Assembly: GCF_004009905.1 (NCBI RefSeq)
Contig: NZ_ML136873.1
Location: forward strand, 1 to 64,000
Source of the DNA: Lactobacillus xujianguonis
GTDB taxonomy: Bacteria; Bacillota; Bacilli; Lactobacillales; Lactobacillaceae
DNA: 64,000 bases
Direction of reading: 5' to 3'
In this document: positions 16,731 through 24,761 of the stretch, piece after piece
How positions within the stretch are numbered: position 1 is the first letter of the stretch
How the letters are laid out: every line of letters begins with the position of its first letter
The notes under the pieces: model-generated
The model's database searches: none
What the model was told of the DNA's origin: nothing
What the model saw: the letters and a program-made list of their open reading frames with translations, nothing else
Position numbers and translations under genes: made by a program

Positions 16731-16796
16731 ATCTTGATTGTAGCATTGACAACTGCAAAATACAATTTTTTATACTTGTATAAAAAACTTTTCTTA

Positions 16797-16836
16797 AGAA
16801 AAAAGGGTTAGAAATTAATATTTCCAGCCCTTTTTG
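16797..16836 (-). terminator. terminator of dlt operon
   Basis: Stem GGGCTGGAAAT / ATTTCTAACCC with T runs, overlapping the last codons of the serine hydrolase gene. Confidence 0.8.
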
Positions 16837-17783
16837 TTAAATCGTAAGATTAACGACATGATATTATTAACTTTTTTTCTTAAATGAACAAAGCGGCCCT
16901 TCTTAGTATGATTAGATTGAATAATCAACATATTCTGACCATCATCACTTGCTCTAAAGAAGGTATAATACCCTGAACCAGCACCATTAGCGGCTCTAAA
17001 ACGTGGTAAGTTGTAAAAACCACCATTATAGTAAGTTGGTGCTTGACCCTTAAACAAGATGGCCTGACTCTTCTCACTTAATAACTTGCCATGCAGAATT
17101 GCCGTCATCGTTTTGGCTAAATCATGATTCGACATCACAATTGAGCCGGCTCCTAATTCATCATGCGCATCCTTGACAGCTTTAGCATGCGGGAAGCGCC
17201 GATAACGCTGGAGTTCAGAGCGGTATTCATAGCCAGGTAGCCAATGACTAGCCTTTAGTTCGGCTTTACTTGACCACAAAAATTCCGTCTGTTTCAACTT
17301 CAATGGTTGAATATAAGTCTTTCTGAATAATTGCTCATAGGACTTATGCTCCAATTTTGAAATTATCCCGCATAACAAGATATAGTTGATGGCCGTGTAG
17401 TGCCACTTACCGAGCTGTTTTTCATCAAAAACCGTATTAGCAATGTCACTAGCTAAATTCATCTTATCGGAAATAAATGGATCGGTCCCCAATTCTTTTC
17501 CTTTGGCAAGATTCAAGCCAGAAGTCATGTTAAGTAAGTTCTTAACCTTCACTTCTTTAGCACCTGGAACATCAGCAAAGTACTCACTCAAGGGATCATT
17601 CAATTTCATGTGATGCTTTTCAACTTCGCGCATCACCATCGTTGCCGTCATTGATTTTTGAACGGAATTAATCAAATAACTAGTGTCAGCCTTATTGCCC
17701 GTTGCATAATTGAGCCAAGGTTTGCCATGTTTAATCACAAGAACTGATCCCTTAACGTTCAAACGGTCAATAGCATGTCGCAC
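16815..17783 (-). CDS. beta-lactamase-fold serine hydrolase, last gene of dlt operon
   Basis: 322 residues of the class C beta-lactamase/penicillin-binding fold. The nucleophile motif SVQK (SxxK) follows LINSVQKSMTA. The second motif, usually YxN, reads YTA within HYTAINY, so its asparagine is lost. The start GTG 17783 overlaps the dltD stop (TAGTG), the same junction as dltA/dltB; an upstream stop excludes a longer frame. There is no signal peptide. By position it may act on D-alanylated teichoic acid, like the staphylococcal esterase FmtA, which also has a variant second motif, but an extracellular role would need export. Confidence 0.75.
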   Translation of the reverse strand: MRHAIDRLNVKGSVLVIKHGKPWLNYATGNKADTSYLINSVQKSMTATMVMREVEKHHMKLNDPLSEYFADVPGAKEVKVKNLLNMTSGLNLAKGKELGTDPFISDKMNLASDIANTVFDEKQLGKWHYTAINYILLCGIISKLEHKSYEQLFRKTYIQPLKLKQTEFLWSSKAELKASHWLPGYEYRSELQRYRRFPHAKAVKDAHDELGAGSIVMSNHDLAKTMTAILHGKLLSEKSQAILFKGQAPTYYNGGFYNLPRFRAANGAGSGYYTFFRASDDGQNMLIIQSNHTKKGRFVHLRKKVNNIMSLILRFNKKGWKY

Positions 17784-19075
17784 TACTTGTCTTTTAAAGC
17801 TTCTTTGTTACTCAAATTTAATGGCTTAACATTTTTCTTGTTTTGCCATTTCTTTGAGAAGTAGTAGTTACTCAAATCATAATTACAACGACGATTTGGC
17901 GTTGCCATAAATGGCTTAACAGCATCATCCACAGCTAACCAACCATTCCACCCAAGGTGAATCGTATCTTCCATGAAGTACTTCTTACCACCATCTTTCG
18001 ATAAGTCGGCAATGTTTTCAAAGCCTTGGTTAGTCAATTGATTTTCAATCTTAGCCACTGATTCTTGATACATCTTTTGTGATAAACCAGTGTACTTCGC
18101 CCATTTAGCATTAATTGGTGGAATGATAAACAAGACATTCGTGTGTTGCTTCGCAAACTGCGTTAACAATAATTGGAAATCGGCATATTCAGGTGACTTA
18201 ACGTAATCAAAGTGCTTTTGACTACCCTTCAGCTTCTTCAAGACCTTCTTAGGTAACCGTGTCCGGTAGAAGGTATTATCGATCCCCAAATTATTAGAGT
18301 TAGTATGCATTGCTGCTTGTTCATCCGCTACTTTTCTCAAAGCAGACTTGGAATAAGTATTCGGCAACAACTTAGCTTTTTGGCAAATCTTATTTACCCG
18401 GTTACGCAATTGGAAGGTGCTGAAAAAGTTATCTTCATTAACTAGCATCCGTTGCCGCTGCTCTAACAAGAAGCGGTCCCAATCACTTAACTTTTGACCG
18501 CGAGCCACCTTCTTCAAGCAACTCTTAATAATCCCGTTCTTAACGGTTGGCATTGCAGCGATTCTTTGAGCCGCATAACGGTCAGCTTTGCTTTTAGCGT
18601 TAGCCTTCAATAAGAACATTGCTGTTTGCAATGGTGAGTAGTATAAATCAAAAGCTTGTGGATTTTGACCTTGTTTGGTGAACCATTGTGGTGAAATAAT
18701 GACCACAGCTTTTTTATCTCTCAGTTGTTTACTTGTTCCTTGCATCCCTACAAACTGAGCCAAACTCTGACTACCGGCACCACCCAATAAGAATGGGCGG
18801 TAATTACGGTGATACTTTTCGGCAAGAATACTTGGGTGCAGCGGATCAAACCGTGACAATTCACTTGAACCGTAGAAAGGCACGTAATTGCGCTTAAAGG
18901 CTTCCTGCTTCATCTTCACACCCTTAAAGACAGTGGTGTTTTGCGAATTGGCAGCTTCATAAATTGCCTTATTAGAGAAAGTCCGCTCCCAAGGAATCAA
19001 GAAAACAACGATCAACAAAATAACAGCGCAAATAACTGGGCCAAAGATTTGCCACAGCCGGCGTTTATTATTCAT
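17783..19075 (-). CDS. dltD: DltD, teichoic acid D-alanylation protein
   Basis: 430 residues. One N-terminal membrane helix (residues ~8-27) then an extracellular SGNH-like domain: [12 protein letters not shown] contains the conserved serine block, [14 protein letters not shown] follows, and [11 protein letters not shown] and [12 protein letters not shown] contain the later conserved Asp/His region. DltD transfers D-alanine to lipoteichoic acid at the outer face with DltB. It overlaps dltC by eight bases. Confidence 0.93.
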   Translation of the reverse strand: MNNKRRLWQIFGPVICAVILLIVVFLIPWERTFSNKAIYEAANSQNTTVFKGVKMKQEAFKRNYVPFYGSSELSRFDPLHPSILAEKYHRNYRPFLLGGAGSQSLAQFVGMQGTSKQLRDKKAVVIISPQWFTKQGQNPQAFDLYYSPLQTAMFLLKANAKSKADRYAAQRIAAMPTVKNGIIKSCLKKVARGQKLSDWDRFLLEQRQRMLVNEDNFFSTFQLRNRVNKICQKAKLLPNTYSKSALRKVADEQAAMHTNSNNLGIDNTFYRTRLPKKVLKKLKGSQKHFDYVKSPEYADFQLLLTQFAKQHTNVLFIIPPINAKWAKYTGLSQKMYQESVAKIENQLTNQGFENIADLSKDGGKKYFMEDTIHLGWNGWLAVDDAVKPFMATPNRRCNYDLSNYYFSKKWQNKKNVKPLNLSNKEALKDK

Positions 19076-19307
19076 TTTCTAAGCTTTCCACCTTTGCAAC
19101 AATCTTGTTAGGAGTATCCCATTCATCACGGTTGAATTCTGAAACTGGCACATCAATGCCGAACTTTTCTTGTAAACTTAACAACATTTGTACACTAGCC
19201 ATGGAGTCAAGTAAACCATCTTCAAAAAGGTTGCTGTCCATGTTTTCTGATAAATCTTCACCAGTTAAATTGTTTAAAATGTCTAAAACTTCTGTCTTTG
19301 TATCCAT
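19068..19307 (-). CDS. dltC: DltC, D-alanyl carrier protein
   Basis: 79-residue acyl-carrier-type protein. The phosphopantetheine attachment serine is in [10 protein letters not shown]. DltA loads D-alanine on this arm and DltB uses it at the membrane. The length and the D-S-M motif fit the family exactly. It starts 43 bases after the dltB stop and overlaps dltD. Confidence 0.95.
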   Translation of the reverse strand: MDTKTEVLDILNNLTGEDLSENMDSNLFEDGLLDSMASVQMLLSLQEKFGIDVPVSEFNRDEWDTPNKIVAKVESLENE

Positions 19308-19350
19308 AATAAAAACCTCACTAAAATAAAACTAACTATCCCCTCTTGGC

Positions 19351-20595
19351 TTATTTCCAGCCAAACCAAAGTTGGCTAAGGAAACCTGAGAAGATCAAGA
19401 AACTGAAGCAAACTACATTGAAAGTTAAGAAAATAGCAAACCATTCCGTAAACTTATTACGTGGAATTTGCTTTTTATGTTTACGCTTGAAGCGCAGCCA
19501 TGCATCGTTGATACAAATGGCGGTCGCATGGAAAATACCATAGACAATGTAGTACCAGGTTAAACCATGCCAAAAGCCCATGATCAAGAAGAGCAAGAAG
19601 TAAGAAACTTGCGATAATCTAATCCGACTCTTAAATAATTTCTTCTTCATTGCAAAGAAAGTGAACCGCATGTAGATGTAGTCCCGGAACCAGAAGGACA
19701 AAGTCATGTGCCAACGATTCCAGAAGTCCTTGATATTCTTAGAAATAAATGGCTTGTTGAAGTTCATTGGGGTGTGAATTCCCATGAAGTAGGAAATTGA
19801 CACAGCAAATAATGAATAACCAGCAAAGTCAAAGAACAAATACATACTGTAACAGTACATATAAGCTAAGACCCACCAAGATAACTTCAAACCACCAACA
19901 GAATTACCAACTAATAAGGCTGCCTTAGCAATCTTAGGTAAACAATACGTTCCAAAGAACCAACCGATAATGAACTTGTACAAGAAGCCTTGGAACAAGT
20001 ATCTCACGGCATATTGCATATCTGTAATATAGTCTTCTCGGCTTGGTGCTTTATCAAAGTCTTTCTTAAAACGCCGGTAACGGTCAATTGGTCCTGAAGA
20101 AATGGTTGGGAAGAAGAGTAAGAATCGAGCATAAGTGCCGGGTTCAATCTCCTTAATTGCGCCATCGCGGGTTTCCATAATTACCTGCACATTCTTGAAG
20201 GTAATGTAAGAAAGACCCAAGAACCCCACAACAAATGGGACTGTTCCGACCGGCATTGCCGTTAAGATTTTAACTGCCGTTAATGGCAAGATTGCTAAAA
20301 TCACCGCTAAGTAAAAGACCCAAGTCTTATTCGGGCTCTTCTTTTTCGTCCGGTATTTCAAATATGCAAAAGTAATCACAAATTCATAAATCAAATACAG
20401 GATGATGTTAATTCCTTGTTGCCAGTGATCACCATCAAAAATTAAGAAGATAAAAACTAATGAAAAGATTGCTTCATATGTTTTAAATCTCTTACCATTG
20501 TAAAGACCAATGATCATTGGAATTAAGGCAATTAACAAGTAAATAAAGTACTGCGGATTGGAGTAAGGTTGTAAGTTAATGAAATTAAAATTCAC
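19351..20595 (-). CDS. dltB: DltB, MBOAT D-alanyl transferase
   Basis: 414-residue membrane O-acyltransferase with about eleven segments. MBOAT signatures are FWNRWHMTLSFWFRDY and the catalytic-histidine region GFWHGLTWYYIVYG. It moves D-alanine from DltC across the membrane toward teichoic acid. The start is GTG 20595, overlapping the dltA stop as TAGTG. Confidence 0.95.
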   Translation of the reverse strand: MNFNFINLQPYSNPQYFIYLLIALIPMIIGLYNGKRFKTYEAIFSLVFIFLIFDGDHWQQGINIILYLIYEFVITFAYLKYRTKKKSPNKTWVFYLAVILAILPLTAVKILTAMPVGTVPFVVGFLGLSYITFKNVQVIMETRDGAIKEIEPGTYARFLLFFPTISSGPIDRYRRFKKDFDKAPSREDYITDMQYAVRYLFQGFLYKFIIGWFFGTYCLPKIAKAALLVGNSVGGLKLSWWVLAYMYCYSMYLFFDFAGYSLFAVSISYFMGIHTPMNFNKPFISKNIKDFWNRWHMTLSFWFRDYIYMRFTFFAMKKKLFKSRIRLSQVSYFLLFLIMGFWHGLTWYYIVYGIFHATAICINDAWLRFKRKHKKQIPRNKFTEWFAIFLTFNVVCFSFLIFSGFLSQLWFGWK

Positions 20596-22112
20596 TACTT
20601 ATTAACCTCCTTAATCACGGCCTTGATATCTACCTTGCCGTTTTGTGAAATTGGCAATTTATCTTGATAGATAAACCGTTGTGGGATCATGTATGGCATT
20701 ACGTTCTTCGCCAAATCTGCCCGAATCATTTTGGTTAAAGCAGCATCAGAATACTTCCGGCGGACGCCGTCTTTTAATTCAATTTCAGCTACAATCTGTT
20801 GCACAGCATGATCCTTGTTGTATTTAGGAGCTGCAACCCCGTAACGCACTAAGTCATTCTTAGTTAAGTAGAAGTTAATTTCTTCTAGTTCGATCCGGTA
20901 ACCGTTGAACTTAATTTGGAAGTCAATGCGGCCACGGTAGAAGAGCATGCCGTTATCATCAAAGAAGCCAGCATCCCCAGAACGGTAACTTGCATATTCA
21001 TCGCCATCGTTCTTAAAGAAAGCAGCTTCTGTTTTTTCAGGATTATTCAAGTAACCCTTAGAAACGCTTGGACCACTGATGATAATTTCACCTTCGCCAG
21101 GGTTATCGCCTTTGGTAGTATCGATACTAATCTTCGTATCTTCTTTGGTGCGACCAATTGGCAAACGATCATACTTGGCTAAAATTTCATCAGTAATTTC
21201 AACTTGCGTTACGGCCACAGTGGTTTCAGTTGGACCATAAGTGTTGAAAATGTGAGCTTCTGGGAACTTCTTCTTAAGCATCGCAGCTTCAGTATGAGGT
21301 AATTCTTCCCCGCAGAAGAGGAAGTGCGTCATCTCTGGATGATGCTCACCATCGAAGGTCTTATCCAAAAAGCACATTTGTGCAAATGAAGGAGTTGAAA
21401 CCCAAACGTTAAAGTGCATCTTTGGCAAAGTTTGGAACAATTGCGCAAAGTTTTGGGTCGTTTCGTGTGGCAAAACCACTAACTTACCCGCAGCAGTTAA
21501 AGCTGGATACAAGCTCATAACTGACAAGTCAAAGGAATATGGTGCTTGCGCCAAAAAACTTGGATGTTCTGGCAAGTTAAAATCAGTCAATTCCCAGTTA
21601 ACAAAACTGAGTAAGTTGTCATGACTAATTTGCACACCCTTAGGTTTACCAGTCGTACCGGAAGTGAAGATAATGTAAAAGTTATCGTCACCTTCCACAA
21701 ATTGACTTTCATCGATCGTGTAATCGCCGTCAGTAACTTCTTCTGACTTAACTACTACTAAGTTAGACACATCAACATCAGGTAAGTCATCAATTGCCAA
21801 AACAGCTGGTGATTCTGATACTTCTTCAATCATCGTTAATCGTTCAGCATTAGAGTAACTAGCGATCGGAATGTACGCATGTCCTGACTTAACACAGCCT
21901 AAGAAGCTAGCAATCATTTCAAAATTTTGCCCACCCCAGATCATAATTGGTGCATGAGCTGGCAAATCTAAACTAGCTAATTTGTGTGCCCAAGCATCAG
22001 AACGCTGTTTAAGTTCCCCATAAGTATTAGTTTCACCTAAATAGTCATAGGCAACGCGATCAGGATCTTGAAGTGCGATTTCATCAATCTTCTTGATTAC
22101 ATTATTAATCAT
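20595..22112 (-). CDS. dltA: DltA, D-alanine:carrier protein ligase
   Basis: 505-residue adenylating enzyme. The ATP-binding loop FTSGTTGKPKG, the core NTYGPTE and the late SGDAGFF and GRIDFQIKFNGYRIE motifs are all in order. It activates D-alanine with ATP and loads DltC. I choose ATG 22112, six bases after GCAGGTG; GTG 22121 is a poorer alternative. It follows dltX and precedes dltB. Confidence 0.95.
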   Translation of the reverse strand: MINNVIKKIDEIALQDPDRVAYDYLGETNTYGELKQRSDAWAHKLASLDLPAHAPIMIWGGQNFEMIASFLGCVKSGHAYIPIASYSNAERLTMIEEVSESPAVLAIDDLPDVDVSNLVVVKSEEVTDGDYTIDESQFVEGDDNFYIIFTSGTTGKPKGVQISHDNLLSFVNWELTDFNLPEHPSFLAQAPYSFDLSVMSLYPALTAAGKLVVLPHETTQNFAQLFQTLPKMHFNVWVSTPSFAQMCFLDKTFDGEHHPEMTHFLFCGEELPHTEAAMLKKKFPEAHIFNTYGPTETTVAVTQVEITDEILAKYDRLPIGRTKEDTKISIDTTKGDNPGEGEIIISGPSVSKGYLNNPEKTEAAFFKNDGDEYASYRSGDAGFFDDNGMLFYRGRIDFQIKFNGYRIELEEINFYLTKNDLVRYGVAAPKYNKDHAVQQIVAEIELKDGVRRKYSDAALTKMIRADLAKNVMPYMIPQRFIYQDKLPISQNGKVDIKAVIKEVNK

Positions 22113-22128
22113 TATTTGCACCTGCTTC

Positions 22129-22281
22129 CTAAAATTCGTTATAAATAAAGTGAACTGCGTTCAGACCACTATATTCATACAAATATATAAGGGCCATCAG
22201 GATTGCAAAATAAATTACAGTCTTTAAGATAAACATCCCTATTTGTTTACCTCGAGATTCAACTTTTTTTGTTTTTTCCAT
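22129..22281 (-). CDS. dltX: DltX, small membrane protein of the dlt operon
   Basis: 50 residues from ATG 22281 (GGAG upstream): charged N-terminus (MEKTKKVESRGKQ), one membrane helix (residues ~16-36), then the conserved C-terminal end HFIYNEF. This motif and its place directly before dltA define DltX, which is needed for the final D-alanine transfer with DltB/DltD. Confidence 0.9.
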   Translation of the reverse strand: MEKTKKVESRGKQIGMFILKTVIYFAILMALIYLYEYSGLNAVHFIYNEF

Positions 22282-22397
22282 TATTTCTCCCTTAAAAGTA
22301 ACAATAGATTTTCATGGTCCTATCTTACTACAAAAAAGCCTATATTAGTAACATTTGCCATTTTTTTACTAAATTTAAAGATTTGATAAGTTCAAGC

Positions 22398-23534
22398 TTA
22401 ATTACTGAATAAGGCGTTGATATTTAATGAAAGGATTCGATCCATAATTACTAAATCCCGTTTGGCATATTGCTTAGAACCTGATTCAAAAATGCATAGT
22501 AGTTGCCCCTTATAAGCAGTAATTTGTTCCAAGTAAGGCGGCATGATAATCACTTTTTCGGCATTCTTTTCGTCTAAGGCATTTACTGCGGTAGATGGGA
22601 AAATATAGAGCTTAGAATCACCACTGCCGTAGGACTGACTAAGAAAGATCTTATTGTCATAAATGGCAAGCCCTTGAATCTGTTTATCCATTGAAGTTTC
22701 CCCGGTCGGGTCTGACCAAGAAACAGTTCCCGTCACTGACTTAATTTCATTATTAGTAATTGAGCCCTTGTGTTTACCGCTACGAGCAATGGTGTAACCA
22801 GCAACCCGGCCGCGGCCGTACATGTTGAAGAAGCCGACAAATAATTGATTATCATAATAAGTAACCGCTGATGCTCTTTCAATGGAAGGAATTGAAATCC
22901 GGTGGTTATATTCAATCGGCATGCGCTTAGCCGGATGATACTTTTTCAGTGCAGCAAGTGAAAAAGACATTAAGGCTGAGGATTCACCCATTGAGCCCGT
23001 TACCCAGATATTCTTGGCAATCGGATCATAAGCAATCCCGCCTAGGTGCGGCTTACCTGGAACTTGGAGCGTCTTCAAGTATTTGCCGGTTTTCTTATCC
23101 AAAACATAAACCACTGATGCGTGCACGTGATCGCCATCATAAGCCGTCAAGAGTAAGTATTTGCCCGCCACTGTAATTCCTTGCGGCGTCATCGCTTCGG
23201 CAGTGTCCGTCTTTTTCGTCTTGAAGTTATAACTCTTAGTTGTCCGCAGTCCCGGAATAATTGCATCTTTACCATCCCAAGTGCGCGGTGGCACATAAGT
23301 CGAGGCCCGGTTAATAAAGGAATAATGCTGGCGCAACTTCTTTTGATAAGTAGCAAAATTCTGCCAGGCTGCACTGGTGTTAGTGCCGTCTTTTGCTTTA
23401 ACTAATTGGGGGCGATTGTGCCAGAATTGCTGGTCTTGGAACCATTCGTAGCCAAAATAGCCACCAGTCCCCACTGCGGCAATAATTAAAATTGCGCCTA
23501 AGATGTGCAATAATTTCTTACCGATTTTTTTCAC
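22398..23534 (-). CDS. membrane-anchored beta-propeller-like protein
   Basis: 378 residues: one N-terminal membrane helix (residues ~9-31), then repeated strand units with blade-like phrases (GKYLLLTAYDGDHVHASVVYVLD, GGIAYDPIAKNIWVTG, LAIYDNKIFLSQSYG), as in YncE-type propellers. The outer part would face the wall. No catalytic motif is seen. It is 117 bases upstream of dltX in the same direction and may share a transcript, hinting at an envelope role. Other frames over this gene are shadows on both strands. Confidence 0.65.
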   Translation of the reverse strand: MKKIGKKLLHILGAILIIAAVGTGGYFGYEWFQDQQFWHNRPQLVKAKDGTNTSAAWQNFATYQKKLRQHYSFINRASTYVPPRTWDGKDAIIPGLRTTKSYNFKTKKTDTAEAMTPQGITVAGKYLLLTAYDGDHVHASVVYVLDKKTGKYLKTLQVPGKPHLGGIAYDPIAKNIWVTGSMGESSALMSFSLAALKKYHPAKRMPIEYNHRISIPSIERASAVTYYDNQLFVGFFNMYGRGRVAGYTIARSGKHKGSITNNEIKSVTGTVSWSDPTGETSMDKQIQGLAIYDNKIFLSQSYGSGDSKLYIFPSTAVNALDEKNAEKVIIMPPYLEQITAYKGQLLCIFESGSKQYAKRDLVIMDRILSLNINALFSN

Positions 23535-23697
23535 GAAGAACTACCTTTCCGTTAAATTTTTGCAATTATAAATATTATACTTAACTTTCGATGCTTGCCA
23601 AATCAAGGTTTTTAGCCTAAGCAAAAACTTATTGTCCAATTATTACTAACTTTGAAACAATTTCATCACAGAAAGTTCACATTTATAAGTTATTTTT

Positions 23698-23859
23698 TAT
23701 GTGTAACGAAATACGAAAACAAAATAGTTCGTTACACTCAACTTTTTTGTTTTTCATTCATACTCCTCCAAGTAAATAATGAAATAAAAAAGAATTGGCT
23801 TTTGCCAATTTCATATCTATCCCTTTCGGCTCACGTGCGTTGCGTGAGCTTTTCTTTTT
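23698..23859 (+). ncRNA. candidate small RNA 1 with anti-Shine-Dalgarno loop
   Basis: The candidate has a 5' stem GTGTAACGAA / TTCGTTACAC (23701..23737), then a CU-rich stretch. A hairpin TACT-CCTCCA-AGTA (23761..23774) exposes CCTCC, inside an outer TTTCATT / AATGAAA pairing. A stem AATTGGC / GCCAATT and a terminator GCTCACG / CGTGAGC with TTTTCTTTTT (23829..23859) follow. A second copy with the same order lies at 23945..24060. Anti-SD loops plus terminators are the design of streptococcal csRNAs. No convincing protein is encoded; the minus strand has only a short GGAGGAGT-led frame. Confidence 0.6.
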
Positions 23860-23944
23860 GCCCTTAAAAAAATCTCTTACATTTCTTTACTTTTTCATAA
23901 TATTTTAGACACTTTTAGTTCACAATTTCACCGTATTATATAAA

Positions 23945-24060
23945 CCGTAACGAGATGGTAGAACTTGTTACATACTCCCACTTTTTTATTTCATTCATTC
24001 TTACTCCTCCAAAGTAGATGAAACTAATAAGGCTCGCATAACTTGCGAGCCTTTTTCCTT
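23945..24060 (+). ncRNA. candidate small RNA 2 with anti-Shine-Dalgarno loop
   Basis: Paralogue of the RNA at 23698. It has a 5' stem GTAAC / GTTAC (23947..23971), a CU-rich stretch and a TACT-CCTCCAA-AGTA hairpin (24002..24016) inside a TTTCAT / ATGAAA pairing. It ends in a terminator GGCTCGCA / TGCGAGCC with T runs (24031..24060). Upstream, TTCACA lies 28 bp before GTAAC, against 27 bp in copy 1. The -10 region TATTATATAA is good but no -35 is seen, which suggests an activator-dependent promoter. Confidence 0.62.
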
Positions 24061-24110
24061 TTTCGCAGAAGTTTAGTACACTAGAGGGAGAAAGCGAGGA
24101 AGACGATTAC

Positions 24111-24596
24111 ATGTTCTCACCATCAATTAAGCACCTGATCCAAGAAAAATCAGGCTCCTTTTTAATTCCAGCCAGTCGGATTGCCTTTGTGCAAGATGAT
24201 AATCCACTCTATCACGCTTTTTTGATTTTAACTAAAGTTAAATATTCAAAAATTCCTGTCTTAGACAAGGAAAAAAGAGTTGTTGGCTTACTTAGTTTGG
24301 CCATGATTACAGACGAAATGCTTAAGACGGATGAAATTTCAATCGATCCGTTAAACCAGTTAAAAGTGCGCGATGTGATGCAAACCAAGTTCGATAAGAT
24401 TAACTTTGTGCAAACTACCCTAGAAAAACAGCTGCACTTGTTAATTAACAATGCTTTTTTACCTGTCGTTGATGATCACGGCGTGTTTCAAGGTTTGTTA
24501 ACTAGGCGTGAATGGATTAAGGCTTTTAACTATGTGGTCCACACTTATGATAGCCATTATGAAGTAGTCAATATTAAGGAAGAAGTTGAGCAATAA
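24111..24596 (+). CDS. cbpB: CBS-domain protein, CbpB/DarB-like
   Basis: 161-residue soluble protein made of two CBS motifs: IPASRIAFVQDDNPLYHAFLILTKVKYSKIPVLD (first) and VRDVMQTKFDKINFVQTTL...FLPVVDDHGVFQGLLTRREW (second). Length and pattern match CbpB/YkuL (DarB), which binds cyclic di-AMP and reports to the Rel stringent-response enzyme or pyruvate carboxylase. That role is known for the family and inferred here. AGCGAGGAAG precedes the ATG. It has its own terminator. Confidence 0.75.
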   Translation: MFSPSIKHLIQEKSGSFLIPASRIAFVQDDNPLYHAFLILTKVKYSKIPVLDKEKRVVGLLSLAMITDEMLKTDEISIDPLNQLKVRDVMQTKFDKINFVQTTLEKQLHLLINNAFLPVVDDHGVFQGLLTRREWIKAFNYVVHTYDSHYEVVNIKEEVEQ

Positions 24597-24636
24597 CTTT
24601 CCTAGACTTTTTAATATTCTTTACTACAGAATTGTC

Positions 24637-24681
24637 GTGTTCAGAAACTTTCTCAAATAGTTTCTGAACACTTCTTTTTTT
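24637..24681 (+). terminator. terminator of cbpB-like gene
   Basis: Perfect stem GTGTTCAGAAACT / AGTTTCTGAACAC, then TTCTTTTTTT. The T run touches the -35 of the next promoter. Confidence 0.9.
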
Positions 24682-24708
24682 GCTTTTCTAATTTAGAATG
24701 ATTATAAT
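24680..24708 (+). promoter_or_regulatory. promoter with PerR-like box
   Basis: -35 TTGCTT (24680..24685), 17 bp, -10 TATAAT (24703..24708). The 15-bp palindrome TTAGAATGATTATAA (24693..24707) covers the -10 and differs at one base from a PerR box (TTATAATnATTATAA). A Fur-family repressor is likely. The site fits the known PerR control of P1B4 iron-efflux ATPases. Confidence 0.65.
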
Positions 24709-24761
24709 TTAGATATAAAAATACTACAGGATTTATCATTTAATTATTTTTGGAGGGGAAA

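Noticed and set aside
22733-23405. Several 60-75-codon frames on both strands
   Set aside because: They are shadows of the propeller-like gene, with no start signals and no family likeness.
23652-23867. 71-codon plus-strand frame over the first small-RNA region
   Set aside because: No ribosome-binding site, improbable composition, and it runs through the sRNA stems and terminator.
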